Source: Punica granatum (taxonomy: Eukaryota > Streptophyta > Magnoliopsida > Myrtales > Lythraceae). From it: a stretch of DNA of 64,000 bases. Positions 12,291 through 23,983 of this stretch are shown piece by piece; position 1 is the first letter of the stretch, and each line of letters opens with the position of its first letter. The notes beneath the pieces are model-generated. The model was not told where the DNA came from. It saw only the letters and a program-made list of their open reading frames with translations, and did no database searches. The DNA lies in assembly GCF_007655135.1 (NCBI RefSeq), contig NC_045127.1, positions 1,550,001 through 1,614,000 on the forward strand, read 5' to 3'. The translations under genes were made by a program, and so were the position numbers.

Positions 12291-13673
12291 TAATCCACAT
12301 TGGTTGTAATATATTCATATTAGATTAGCAAAAAAGGAGAGAGAAAAATACAAGTCAATGCTATTGCCTTAGAGATTATTGTATGCTTAATCGGGGGATC
12401 CAATATAAGTGAGTATGTATCACATGCGTATGAAGATCGACTGGCTTGATGAATTTTGGATTGATTACGATAAGTTGATTTTCGTTACCGACGTATAGCC
12501 TATAGGCACAATTTCCCCCCCTCGTATTTGTGGTAATATTGAGAGCCAAGAAGAGGACAGCTTGGGAATAGTTGATGGTCACATGGTCAACAGATATATA
12601 TATATCATTCGTGTGGTCGAGAAATCCTCCTGCCTGATGCGGGCCAACACCTGTATTTTAACCGTCAATTATATGAAAGAGAGAATCAGACAAAACTATC
12701 CTTCAATACAGTAAAAATATCTTAACTTAGATGCTTTGATAAATAAATATATTACTTATCTAAGAGATAGATTATAATTTAGTAGAACATACTCTTATCT
12801 GGTAAATTAAAAATTTCAAATTAGATATTCGATGAGATTACTCGTGTTCATTTATATTAATTATTAAAATTTATATTTTATTGTATTAATTCATGCGCCT
12901 CTCTATGTAATTCAAGAAAATATAATTTCCATTGATGTAAAAAAAAAAGTTAGGATTTTTCCGAAAAATCCAAACGCTCATGCCATTTTTGCTGAGATGT
13001 GAATGTCTTTGACCCAGCTTGAACAGCACGGATAAGATATTTTGCCGAAGATAATTACAGGCTCCAACATGCCATGAAGCTATTTTATTGGGCAAGCAAG
13101 AAAAATACTATTATATATATCTCCTTGGCATCTCGGGAGTATCTTTTTACGTAATCGCCAAAAACACTCCAATGTATTATTAAAACATAACAATATCTTG
13201 TAAGAATACATTAGGTTTACAGTAAATGACCCGTCTGGATCCGACCGAAGAATTATTAAGTTAGACGTAAACCATCTAGTTCTTGGATAACTTATAAAAG
13301 AAATAGATTTCGACAATTTTCGAAATGATTTTGACTGTGCTCGTAATGTTTTCGAGACGTAGTATTCGTACATGGATGAAGTCAAGGCAATGGTGGGTGG
13401 TAATAGTTATCGGGAGGATATGCATCGAAAAAATATCCAGTAATTGGTTACAATGGAAATAAAAAATGCCATGTTTTAAAGGTGCTCGGATGTAATATAA
13501 CCAAATGTTGTCAAAAAAACGATTTCCTGCATTTTTTATTATCAATCACGTGTTATTCAACTATGGGCTGTGTTACTTACAATTCGTAAAATTATTAAAA
13601 GCACTATGATTGAGGCGAACCAGACATCGAGCGGAGATGGAAAATTTTAATATGGAATTAGTTTTAAACTGTT

Positions 13674-13800
13674 CGATATCTGTTTTTTTTTTAAATAAGA
13701 TCTCGAATTCAAATTTTATGAATTAAAAAAATTTATACTAGAATAACTTCACTCCTTATAGATCCGATTGTCTTGAATTGAATTATTCAGGATCCATTAG
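13674..13800 (+). repeat. Degraded SINE copy
   Basis: It shares the order TTCGATATCTG, T-run, AAATAAGATCTCGAATTCAA, then AATTTATACTAGAATAACTTC with the SINE copies at 27.6 and 31.0 kb, but with many substitutions. The call is family resemblance only. Confidence 0.3.
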
Positions 13801-13963
13801 TGTTTTTTTGGTCGTCGGACAGCCGCCCAGCTGTAAATACAAATGATAAGCATATGCCGGCAGAGCTTCTCATTTGATGCCTCAAGGAGTCCCTCTCAAG
13901 TCTCTAAGGCGGGGAATATCCAATCCGGGGCTTCCCTTCCAGTCCCATGAGATTCGATTTTCC

Positions 13964-13990
13964 TTTTTTTTTTTTTGGGGGGGGGGGGGG
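13964..13990. repeat. T13-G14 compound homopolymer
   Basis: A run of thymines passes directly into 14 guanines, about 150 bp upstream of the SQD2 start codon. The same T-to-G junction recurs at 43.15-43.20 kb and, inverted, at 63.66-63.70 kb. Confidence 0.85.
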
Positions 13991-14137
13991 TTAAATTCAT
14001 CAATTGGGGAAAGGGAAATTCAATTCAATTCAATCCAGAGACCTTCCATAACAAAACTCTCTAAATTAAATTCACTCTGGCACTCAACCCACCGCACCTC
14101 CGCTCCCCAATTATATATCCCTACCAGCACGACCACC

Positions 14138-17100
14138 ATGGTCTCTCCTCCTCTTTCTATAAACCCAACATCTTCTTCCTCTTCCTGCCCCTGTTCCTGC
14201 TCCAGCTTCCCCACATTCTCTCCGGTCTCCGGGGTCTCCTCAGTTTCCTTTTCGAGAAGACCCGTCAGCTCGTTCAAGCCGAGGGGGTGGAGGAGCGAGG
14301 GTAGACGAAGGGGATTTGTCGTGAAAGCCAAAGACATGACGATTTCTGAGCTACGGAGGGAAGGGGAGGACGAGGACGAGGAGGGTCCTCCTCTGATGGT
14401 CGAGTCCGAGAACGTCTCTCGGCCCCGCCGGATCGCCCTCTTCGTCGAGCCCTCCCCTTTCGCGTCAGTCCCACTGCCTGTTTGACCTATTGTTGTTCAC
14501 TTGTGTTTGCGACGTGATCTTGCTTGTCGGGCTCCGTAGTTTTAGTATTGGTTCTTGCTTTTTTGCTCTGATTCTGCTCTGTTTTTACTCCGACCCTCTA
14601 CGTTGTTGTTGGAATGTCTATGTGAAGTCGAACTCACATGATCTGAGCTTGGTCATTCTAGGATGTAAATGTTTCTGCAATGTTGTGTACCCACTTCAGT
14701 ATCTCTAGGTGGCATCGACTGATGTGAAAGTGGGTGCTTTTGCTTCGAATGTGCACGATCTTGAATCATTTAGTCTTGTTCGAGGTAGAATGTCGTGTTC
14801 CTATCCTTCTTTCTGGTGAAAAAAATTTGTTCTTCTTAATGTGATTGGATCATTCGCTTCCGCTATTCTTACAACAATGGCACTAATTTCAGCTTAGCAT
14901 GTTAGGACATTGTGGGCTTCTGTGTGTCCTTGCAGCATTTATAGCATTATCAAAGTGTTTGTTTGCTTATCTTCTTCATTGATCATTTTCAGAATCAATA
15001 TCTTACGGTGCTTTCTTTATCTATCTTCTGTTGTCACAGATATGTGTCTGGTTATAAGAATCGGTTCCAGAACTTTATTAAATACTTGCGTGAAATGGGG
15101 GATGAGGTAAGCTCTTTTCCTGCACCAGAACCTCAAGCTTTACTATTGAAGTCTAAGCCAATGCTTGGAATTTTCCAGGTTTCAAATAACAATAAAAATT
15201 ATCATATTATGTGACTTTCCTTGAATTTTCCTGCACATGGTAAACTGAGAGATGGGTTATGCAGGTGATGGTTGTGACAACACATGAAGGTGTACCAGAT
15301 GAATTCTATGGAGCTAAGTGTATCGGATCACGAAGGTTGTCATGACTAACTGCCTTGCTGGTGTTAATTCTTCCATACAATCACATCTTGGTCATAATTT
15401 TTCTTTTTATTTTCCAGCCTTTTGTTATAGGTTTATGCTCTATCGGTGGGGCCTATGTAGTCAGACTGCAAAACAATTTAAAGTGCCAAGTTCTTTACCT
15501 AATTATATCTTGCTTTACAGCTTCCCTTGTCCCTGGTATCAGAAGGTTCCCCTTTCCCTAGCACTTAGTCCTAGAATAATTTCAGAGGTGGCACGATTTA
15601 AGCCTGACATAATCCATGCATCCTCTCCTGGAATAATGGTAAGTTTTCAAGTTTTTGCTGTGCTTAGGACATGCTCTGGCATATCATTTTCAGCATTTAC
15701 ATATAGATCTTCAAACACATCCCACATATGCTCTGTGGACTTATGACTTAGGGTTCTGTGATTCCGTGTAGGTTTTTGGCGCTCTTGCTATTGCAAAAAT
15801 GCTCTGTGTCCCAATAGTAATGTCTTATCATACTCACGTGCCAGTGTAAGTTCAGCTTCAGGACAAGCTAGAATTGGCTAAATAATTTATAAATTACTTT
15901 CTTGTTTTACCTGTCTTGTTTTACACCGAGTTTGATTTTTGTTTTGATATGTTTGTTACAGATACATTCCGAGGTACACGTTCAGTTGGCTGGTCAAACC
16001 TATGTGGTTGATAATAAGTAAGTGAGAGCTCTTTTGCATCTCTTGTTAAAATTGATAATTATGGACATTTTGTTAAGATTCTTTTTCCTGGCAGAGTTCC
16101 TTCATAGAGCAGCCGATCTGACGCTGGTGCCCTCAGCTGCCATAGCGAGGGATCTAGAAGCTGCCCGAGTTACAGCAGGTAACTGGTAGTTAGTGAGCCT
16201 TCTTAATATAGTACTTTTTTATGTGTTTGTCTAACATCCTGCAAAACACTTTTCTCGTGCATTAGATCCTTTTTTCTTTTTTTTTGCATGGGCAAGTTGA
16301 ATATCAAATTAGATGTACCATTGTACTATTTTGACCTCAGTTTTATTTTAATATGTAAAAATTATGCCAATTCTTGGTGTCAGGTGATAAAAAAGGCAGT
16401 GTATTAACTTGACTGGCTAATTCTCTTCTTATTTTCAGCTAACAAGATTAGGCTTTGGAATAAGGGTGTTGATTCTGAAAGTTTCCACCCTTATTTTCGG
16501 TCTCATGAAATGCGACTAAAACTCAGGTGGGATATTTCTTCATGGTCTTTCTTCTTATTTCATTTTTCTCAAATTATTTCACTGCAACAGAAATATGAAC
16601 TCCTCTTGCTGACTTGTTACTTTGTTATCAGCAATGGTGAACCCGAGAGACCTCTGATAGTCCATGTTGGTCGACTTGGTGTTGAGAAGAGCTTGGATTT
16701 CCTGAAAAGGTTTGCAACTCCGAAGAAAGCACACTCTATTAAGCACATTCTTTAGGCTAACATTAGGCAATGTTTGAAATGATATATGGGCAGAGCCTCT
16801 ATCTTTTACAGATTCATTGGAAGAAAGTCATTCTGCATTTTCTAATTCTCATATTATTTCAGCTTCTGATTTCATTGCTCTGCAATACAACAGGGTCATG
16901 GACAGAATACCTGAAGCACGGATAGCCTTTATTGGAGATGGACCATATAGGTATATACTCGATTCAGTTCTCCTTGTTGATCTTTGTACATTAAAAAGAA
17001 CTTTTATGTATGCAAAAGTAGTTTTGCTGGTTCCAGAAAGCAGTGGCAAATATCTATTTTCTTGCCTGCATTATGCATCTAAAATTCTTCTTACTTCGAA

Positions 17101-17873
17101 TTTTTGGGTGAAAGCAGACACATATTCATGCTTTCAGTGGAAAGCACTTCTTTGTGGCGTGACTTATGCCTATTGCTTTGTTTAAGAGCATCTTTTGGAG
17201 CATGAACCAATGCTTATTACGTTTTTCAGTCAATGAAATAATAACAAAGAACTGTTTTGATGAAAGAGACCTCTTTTTGATTGAAACATCTTCTCGATGC
17301 AGAGAAGATAATGAATGAGCATTGAATCTCTTTATCGGCATTAAATAGAGAAACATCGGCTTCTTCTTTCTTGGTAGGGAGGAACTTGAGAGGATGTTCT
17401 CTGGGATGCCTGCTGTGTTCACAGGGATGCTACAGGGCGAGGAGCTCTCTCAGGCATACGCGAGTGGAGACGTCTTCATGATGCCTTCTGAATCGGAAAC
17501 CCTGGGACTCGTGGTCCTTGAGGCCATGTCCTCAGGCCTACCCGTGGTGGCTGCCCGTGCTGGTGGAATTCCTGACATCATCCCATCTGATCAGGAGGGC
17601 AAAACAGGGTATTTGTTCAGCCCAGGTGACCTCGAGGACTGCCTAAGCAAGTTAGAGCCGCTGCTCCGGGATCGAGAGCTGAGGGATACAATGGGAAAGG
17701 CTGCTCGGAAGGAGATGGAGAAGTACGACTGGAGGGCAGCTACTCGAAAGATCCGGAATGAGCAATACAACGCGGCCATTTGGTTCTGGCGGAAGAAGCG
17801 GGTCCAGCTGCTCCGGCCCATCCAGTGGCTCTCCAAAAGGCTCTTCCCTTCTCCAGAAGTGAACTACAGGTAA
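14138..17873 (+). CDS. SQD2: UDP-sulfoquinovose:diacylglycerol sulfoquinovosyltransferase (SQD2), 11 exons
   Basis: It catalyses the last step of plastid sulfolipid (SQDG) synthesis. Exons: 14138-14463, 15040-15106, 15265-15335, 15521-15638, 15772-15845, 15962-16017, 16095-16178, 16439-16526, 16632-16709, 16894-16950 and 17378-17873. All junctions are GT-AG and the sum is 1,515 nt, giving 504 residues (Arabidopsis about 510). The first 60 or so residues are Ser/Pro-rich, then basic, as in a chloroplast transit peptide. The mature part starts near MTISELR and has PRRIALFVEPSPFAYVSGYK, then the GT-B N-lobe (VVTTHEGVP, MSYHTHVPVYIPRY). The C-lobe has the GT4 EX7E signature: E380 in PSESETLGLVVLEAMSSG to E388. 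The start ATG lies in ACCACCATGG. No lesions were seen. Confidence 0.95.
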
Positions 17874-19030
17874 GTTGGCATCGGGCCTGTTTACCTTTCG
17901 GAGGGGCTATTTTAGATGTAAGCTGTTGTTGTGGTGATGTGAACCTGTGGGGTTATTGCTCTTGTGATGATGTGTTTGTTCATTGTTGTACATTTGAGGA
18001 TCATGAAAGTTGTGGTCGCTCGCAGCATATAAGATCCGATTGCAAACAATTGTACTTAGTGCATTAATGGAAGATTGATTTTACATCCCCTTCTGTCTTT
18101 ACCATACTGTTCCTATTCGTCTCGGTAGAAATAATTCTTCGAACTAGAACAACCTCGGGCGTAAGTACAACGCTATTTCGAGCATCATCTTCCAGCGAGA
18201 GTATGATGTGTGGTTGGAGCTGGGCTTTTGGTCGTTTGTGGTCTCCACTGTGTGCCAGTCGACAGGAACAGACATCAACTCATACAGCAATGTGATGTGA
18301 GCTGTTGGTTTCTTCCGTGGAGTTTCATGTGGATCATTCACCGAGTAGAGAATGCAAAGACATAAATCCATCGGACAAGATTCAGACATCATCGCCCGAG
18401 TGACCCGGCATCTAGTTGTAGGCCCTGCTAGAACCCGTAATCCTTGCTGAACCTGTTTGCTCCTGTATATATAGCATGCGCGAGCGCGACGTTTGACTAA
18501 GACACATGCACGAATTTGGTCGACCACTTCGCTTGATCATCAGACAGGGCACATTAGGTCATCGCAGTCATTCAAGTCGGGCGGTCGTAAATTTGATTGG
18601 CAAGTGTTGATTTAGTCCCTGCAGGATCCAGTCATCTCACTGGAAATCAAAGTGCAAAATCTCAATACATTAAGTTGGTTCTACTTCTACCCCCATAAAC
18701 CGAGCAAAGGCACTGCAGTCGGACGAGCAGTTTTGGCCAGTAAATTGAGAATTTAAGAACACGAATCATCGGGAGATTACATCTGATATTAGATCGGGTC
18801 TAGCTTAGATTAAAAGCTCCAAATCTATATGACAACTTAGCCTACACCAAGCGCAAGGAAATATTACAACCGTCTGTCTGTCCAAATCGACCACTTCCAT
18901 TCCAGCAGCAGCCATCATTCAGTCTCAGCCATTCCTTTCTTTGACCCTTTTGACCCCAACAGGTAACCTCGTGCCACACGCTGTCGTTGACCCACCGCAT
19001 GATCACGCTGACTCTCCCTCCTTCAGACGG
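17874..19030. other. Intergenic region between convergent SQD2 and BAHD genes
   Basis: SQD2 (+) and the BAHD gene (-) converge here, so the interval should hold both 3' UTRs. A 127-codon minus-strand frame at 18144-18527 was considered; it has no recognisable domain and probably arises by chance. No repeat structure was noticed. Confidence 0.5.
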
Positions 19031-20461
19031 TCAGGGGGTCACGAACTGCATGAACTCCGCATCGTTCTCGAGCTCCGCCATCGTATCCGGCGCCAGCACC
19101 ACCTCGAGATCGACGCTCCCGCCAACTTCCCGGCCGGGGAAGGCCGAGATCTTCCCGTCGAACTTGTTCGCCCAGCCGCTCCTGATCGCGAGAGGGCGGC
19201 CCCACCCGAAATCGTTGTTGTACATTGGGAACCTCGGCGAGCTCCCCATTGTGATCGATGCGCCGTCGGCGTTCCCCAGAGGGAACAGCCTCGGCGAGCT
19301 CTCCCAGTCTGCTATGCCCTTCCGGACTGTGTCGTCCCCGTGGGCGACGACGTTCTTGTGCAGGAGGCCGGCGGACCAGCTCAGCTCCCGGGACAGCAGC
19401 TCCCCGGCGGCAGCCTCCGTCGGGATGCTCTGTATGGCGTTTCCAAAGTAGTACGAATCGAGCCGCGGCACCAGCCGGTGGCGGCAGTTGACAGCCATGC
19501 GGAACGTCGTCGTTTTGCTCTCCGGCAATCTCCTTCCACGTGTCACGCAGCGCCACAGGTGCGCACATAGGGACTGAAACGACGAGATTTCTGACGTTTT
19601 GAGCGACGTTATCGTGCCGTTAGTGGCTTTCCAGGCGTCGTTGCTCTGTTTCCCCATGATCTCGGCCACGCCAATGACGCCGTTGACGGCGCGGTTGGCT
19701 TTCGCCTTCAGCTTCAGGATCGCCTCCCGGCTGAAGTGGAAGATCCTCTCTCGCAGCGGCTCGCCAACGTTGAAGGTAATCGCGGGGCCGCCAGGGGGAA
19801 ACCGGAGCACAGCCGAGGAATCAAAGACGGTGTCGCGGGAGAAGTCCGGGGAGTTCGAGATCGTCTTCACGGGCCCGCCGCCGGCCTTGCAGATCTCCGC
19901 GAAGGTGTTGAAGAAGTGCCAGAACGAGGTGCCGTCGGTGACGGCGTGGTTGACGGTGCATCCGACGAAGATGCCGTCAGCGAGCTCCGTGATCTGGACG
20001 GCTGCGAGCGGCCGGGAGTGGCCTGAGTAGCTGAGGGTCTTATCGTAGGCGAAGAAGGATTTGACGAAGTCGGGGACGTAGAGCGGGGAGAGGATGGAAT
20101 CCACGGTGACATGGGGGGCCCGTGCAGTGATGAAGTCCACGCCAGAGTCATTGCATAGGATGTGGAGGTGGCCGAGTTGATCGGTGGAGAGACGGCCAGC
20201 GAGGGCGGGGAAGTGAGAGAGGGCGGAGGAGAGGGAGCGGCGGAGGAGGGGGAGGAGGCGGTCGAAGGAGAGATCGTCGGAGGGGGAAGACAACAGGACG
20301 CCCTTCTGGATGTAGTGGCAGGAGAGCATGGGGAGGTCGGAGACGGAGAGCTTGAGGGAGGGCGCTGCGGATTCCTCGGACGGGTAGACGGTGGATTTAG
20401 AGGTGATGGTGATAGAGGAGGGAGGGAGGAGGGAAGGAGAGGAAGAAGAAGAAGCGGGCAT
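19031..20461 (-). CDS. BAHD-family acyltransferase, At3g50280-like (intronless)
   Basis: BAHD enzymes move an acyl group from CoA to an alcohol or amine in the cytosol. This 476-residue protein has the general-base motif HAVTD at 172-176 and the structural motif DFGWG at 417-421, both intact and correctly spaced. The N-terminal block SDLPMLSCHYIQKG is typical of the clade annotated 'uncharacterized acetyltransferase At3g50280', which also includes EPS1-like proteins. The frame is open for 62 codons further upstream. The TATA box at 20568-20575 lies inside that extension, so the ATG at 20459-20461 (MPASSSSS...) is the true start. Donor and acceptor cannot be predicted from sequence. It converges on SQD2. 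Confidence 0.9.
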   Translation of the reverse strand: MPASSSSSPSLLPPSSITITSKSTVYPSEESAAPSLKLSVSDLPMLSCHYIQKGVLLSSPSDDLSFDRLLPLLRRSLSSALSHFPALAGRLSTDQLGHLHILCNDSGVDFITARAPHVTVDSILSPLYVPDFVKSFFAYDKTLSYSGHSRPLAAVQITELADGIFVGCTVNHAVTDGTSFWHFFNTFAEICKAGGGPVKTISNSPDFSRDTVFDSSAVLRFPPGGPAITFNVGEPLRERIFHFSREAILKLKAKANRAVNGVIGVAEIMGKQSNDAWKATNGTITSLKTSEISSFQSLCAHLWRCVTRGRRLPESKTTTFRMAVNCRHRLVPRLDSYYFGNAIQSIPTEAAAGELLSRELSWSAGLLHKNVVAHGDDTVRKGIADWESSPRLFPLGNADGASITMGSSPRFPMYNNDFGWGRPLAIRSGWANKFDGKISAFPGREVGGSVDLEVVLAPDTMAELENDAEFMQFVTP

Positions 20462-20567
20462 TGTGGCTGTTCGTCTTTGTTTGTCTGTTAATTCGGTTGA
20501 GAGTGAGAAGTTAGGGGGAGAAGTCAGAGTTGGGAGTTTGGTGGAGGAAGGCGGTGGCGGGAGTGGG

Positions 20568-20575
20568 TTTATATA
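20568..20575 (-). promoter_or_regulatory. TATA box of the BAHD gene
   Basis: On the minus strand it reads TATATAAA followed by CCC, about 107 bp before the chosen ATG. A start of transcription about 30 bp downstream leaves a leader of about 75 nt. This position excludes the longer upstream reading frame from the protein. Confidence 0.6.
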
Positions 20576-20723
20576 GGAATCCGGGCGGGAGGTTGGGCTC
20601 AGTTCATGCACTTGGATCGAAAAAGCGTAGTCGTGGGACCATTTCATTTTCAGATTAGAATAGATGATTATTTAGCATGGCAAACAATCCTATGTAACCT
20701 ATCAGATAAATATATATATCACC

Positions 20724-20923
20724 CTAAGAAAGTTGGTCTCGTGATCAAGACGAATGCATGTATCCACCCATTTTAGGTTCGAATCTTCTTGGGGCTAGCC
20801 TGCATGGCCGAATATGTGTCGGTTTACCCTGTCCTTATACAATCATAGGCGTGCATTAGGATTGTAAGAATTATTCGGCCGTAACTCGAATACGCTACAA
20901 TAGCCAAAAGAAAAAGAAAAATC

Positions 20924-20925
<2 letters not shown>
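20724..20925 (+). repeat. tRNA-derived SINE
   Basis: Box A-like TGGTCTCGTGATCAAGA (from about 20734) and box B GGTTCGAATCT (20776-20786) are separated by about 35 bp. A non-tRNA body follows and ends in AAAAGAAAAAGAAAAA near 20920. An (AT)n tract (20924-20945) abuts the A-rich tail. Confidence 0.55.
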
Positions 20926-20954
<29 letters not shown>

Positions 20955-21184
20955 ACATTCAGCATACACCCTTGCAGTTTAATAAAATATCATGCATTCG
21001 AAATGTGACACCAATCCCTTGTTTTGCTTGTTGGTAACTGATATAGCATCATGTAGATATACCCGGCATGTCTTTCAACCAATTTTTTTCCTTTACTTTT
21101 AAAAAATATGAAACGAAAAAATAAAAACTTGATAATTAAGAAAAAAAAAGATTTTTTTTTTGTTAATGAACTAGAAAAACACAA

Positions 21185-22582
21185 AATTTGTCTTTTATAT
21201 CGTTTTACTATAAATATTTTGACAAATAAATACATGAACTTTCAATTTTTTACCTCGTCCACCCATCTGTCTAATTTTACGTTAGTTTTGTTGACGTGTC
21301 AGTTAGCAAGTCGCGCCGCTAAAGGCCGATGACCTCATGAACTCCTTCAAAGGTCGACGTCGGTCCTTGATGGGAATTGGTGGCTCGCCAAGGTCTCGGG
21401 TGACCTCGGAGTGAGCTCGCCTAAACTTCTAGCCTCCCAGCTAGCCTTACTATTTCACAAGGTTTCCAGTTAATTGCAATTGTCACGACCTAGTGTTTTC
21501 CCCGAGGCTCATGATAGTGAGACATTTAGATCTCGTGACCAACGGTTTTGTTGACTTGGCAGTTAACGACCCGTTCTACGTTTAACAGCGATTGACGTGG
21601 CTTGCCACGTCATAACAAAAATTATTTAAAAAATATAAAAAATAGAGAAATATGAAAGTTCATATTTTCTATTTTATCATTAACTTTTATATTTTTTTGC
21701 AAACAAATTCACGAACTATCAATTCTCACTACATCTACATTGAAATTGGATATGGAGTTCGCCAACAAAGCCAAGAAGCCCGAAGGACGTCATTCAGGAG
21801 GGAGGGGGTGTTAACCGACCTTGTTACTAGCTAGAAATATCGATACCTCATCTAGGAATGTTGACCTTCGACATATCAGGACCCCAGTCCAAGCGCGAAA
21901 TTGGATTCAATTTCAAGTTCCACCCTCAAGATTGAAAGGCCCTCAACCGCGTGCGAAATTAGGTTCAATTTCGAGTTCCACCACGTGGGCAAGAGCATTG
22001 AATTCTAACTTTATGCTTGATCTCAAAGGTAGGTCTTTCAACTACGACCACCACCTCTAGAGAAATGAGGTTGTCGTGATGGAACCCCCTCTCTCTGGGA
22101 TGTGCCCACTGGGGCTTTTTGATGCTTTTTGATATTGTTGACCACATTAAGCTAATGGATGATAGCAGTCGACTAGCCTCCTATCCTTGAGATCGCTCCC
22201 ATAAAACTTTCTTTTAGGCGTGATCCCCCGAGATTGGGGTATCTCGTGTGACTGACCCTCCCTGGATCATTGCGGGTGAGACCGCCAACCCCAAGATCGA
22301 TATCCAATTTCAATATAGATGTAATGAGAAATGATAGTTTGTGAATTTATTTGCAAAAAAAAAAAAAGTCCATGGTAAAACTAAAAATGTGAACTTTCAT
22401 ATTTCTCTTTTTTTAAATAATTTTTTTGATGATGTGGCAAGTTACGTCAGTCGCCGTTTACCACGTGGCACAAACCAACACAAATTGGATGGATAGGTAG
22501 ATGGGGTAAAAAAATTGAAAGTTCATATATTCATTTGCCAAAAAAAGTTTATAATAAAACTAAAATAACATATAAAATATCT
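21185..22582. mobile_element. Nested inverted-repeat (foldback) element with GC-rich core
   Basis: The outer arms are 21190-21310 and about 22440-22575. Both contain, in opposite orientation, ATGAACTTTCAATTTTTTAC and a CATCTACCTATCC-like block. An inner pair of arms lies at about 21560-21750 and 22300-22470 (ATTATTTAAAAAA, GAGAAATATGAAAGTTCA, TTGCAAACAAATTCACGAAC, ATTGAAATTGGATAT). The core between them is markedly GC-richer than the arms. Subterminal TGACGTGTCAG and TGACGTGGC resemble the element at 2.4 kb. The long arms without a transposase suggest non-autonomous Mutator-like foldback elements, one inserted in or rearranged within another. Confidence 0.6.
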
Positions 22583-22599
22583 ATTTTTTTTGGTGCATT

Positions 22600-23150
22600 A
22601 ACCTTTTTTTTTGGGGGGGAGGGGTTGGGATGTGGTGGCTCACCAAAGGCCACACCCTTCCCTCCCTCTACGAGTCATCAACGACTGCAGATACCTATGG
22701 TGAACTCTAATGAAGGCGAGCCACCACAACCCTAGTTTGCCTTTCACCTTTCATTGTTTGAAAAGAAAGAGAGAAAAGTAGATTGGAGCAGTGGTGACTC
22801 GCGGGAGACCACGATCGATCCATATAAGGTCATCAGCACATAACATTTGAAGTCGCTGGTGACCTTGCTCAAGGAGGGGTTCCTTTCAATGAGCCATCGC
22901 GGCCCTCCTCCTCCTTTATTGACGATGGGTTCCTTTTTTTTTTTTTTCTTTCTTTCTAATTCTTAGTTTTTATACTTTTCATTTTTTAAATAAATAAAAT
23001 AAGTAGAAAGCCTTGTCAATAAATTTGTTAACATGGTGCCACCACCTAAGACGTCACCTCGACAAACATAGGGAGATTATTGTCATATTTTTAAAAGAAG
23101 AGTGTATGACGTTTTAACAGAGAGTGCACACAAAATTTATCATTTTTCAG
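22600..23150. other. GC-rich repeat-like spacer between two foldback elements
   Basis: It contains T8-G8-type homopolymers (22603-22621), GGTGGCTCACCAAAGGCC-like and GCGAGCCACCAC blocks in opposite orientation, and a T15 run near 22936. There is no open frame with family resemblance. It resembles the internal part of plant MITE or Pack-MULE-like elements more than a gene. Confidence 0.35.
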
Positions 23151-23983
23151 GGGTAAATTGCACCGGTGCTCAAAAAAATTTCATGAATATTTTAAGTTAT
23201 TCCAAAATATTTTTTTGGTAACTTGTTGGTATAAAAAGTTTTAAAACTGTTTCAATGTGATATATTCCGTCAATTGCCCTTGACGTCGTTAACATTTTGC
23301 GCTGATGTGGCGCGTCCTATGTATCACTTTTGTTACGTTGAACCAATCATAGTGCGCCATGTCATTTAAAAGAAAATAAAATTTGAAAAAGTCCAATAAA
23401 AATACAAAAAATAATAAAAAACAAAAAATAGTAAAAATTTAGAAAAAAATAAAAAATTATTTTAAAATTATTCTTAAAATTTTTAAAATATTTTTTTAAA
23501 AGTTTTTAAAATTAATTTAAAAATAATTTTAAATTTTTAAATTTAAATTTAAAATTATTTAAATTTAAAATTAAAAGTTTAAAATTATTTTTAGAAGTTT
23601 TTAAAATTTTAAATTATTTTTAGAATTATTTTTAAAAGTTTTTAAAATTTAAAATTTTAATTTTAATTTTTAAAAGTTTTATTATTATTTTTCTAAGTTT
23701 TTACTATTTGTTTGTATTTTTTATTATTTCTGTATTTTTATTGGATTTTTTAAAATTTTATTTCGTCTTAAATGACGTAACGCACTATGATTGGTTCCAC
23801 GTAACAAAAGTGACACATAGGACGCGTCGCGTCAGCAAAATGTTAACGGCGTCATAGCCAATTGACGGAATGTACTATATTAAAACAGTTTTGAAACTTT
23901 TTGTACCAACAAGTTACCAAAAAAATATTTTGTATCAACTTAAAATATTTATGAAACTTTTTGAATTATCTGTACAATTAACT
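23151..23983. mobile_element. 833-bp foldback element, near-complete palindrome
   Basis: The left arm (about 23155-23395) and the right arm (about 23745-23982) are reverse complements at roughly 85% over 240 bp by eye. Shared blocks are TTTTTTTGGTAACTTGTTGGTA, TCCGTCAATTG, GTTAACATTTTG, CGCGTCCTATGT, TCACTTTTGTTACGT and AACCAATCATAGTGCG. The 350-bp centre is almost pure A/T and itself palindromic (TTTAAAATTA-type repeats). There is no reading frame. The type is likely Mutator-like or a large foldback MITE; no clear target duplication was found. Confidence 0.7.

Larger units (their letters stand above)
8501..13670. other. Intergenic region between GPAT6 and SQD2
   Basis: No host gene is supported in these 5.2 kb. 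Inside lie a MITE-like block (9196-9392), a minus-strand SINE (12133-12290), a T13 run near 11136 and short reading frames without family resemblance. The frames around 10454-10700 were examined because that stretch is less AT-rich, but neither frame continues or resembles a known protein. Confidence 0.5.

Noticed and set aside
14020..14474. Minus-strand frames opposite SQD2 exon 1
   Set aside because: Shadow of the Ser-rich transit-peptide coding sequence; Glu/Gln-rich by complementarity.
18144..18527. 127-codon minus-strand frame between SQD2 and the BAHD gene
   Set aside because: No family resemblance, and it lies where two 3' UTRs converge.
18941..20030. Long plus-strand reading frames across the BAHD gene
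   Set aside because: They are antisense shadows of a GC-rich exon; they show no domain and change frame repeatedly.
20462..20647. N-terminal 62-residue extension of the BAHD protein
   Set aside because: The frame is open, but the TATA box at 20568-20575 lies inside it and BAHD proteins of this clade start near the SITITSK block.
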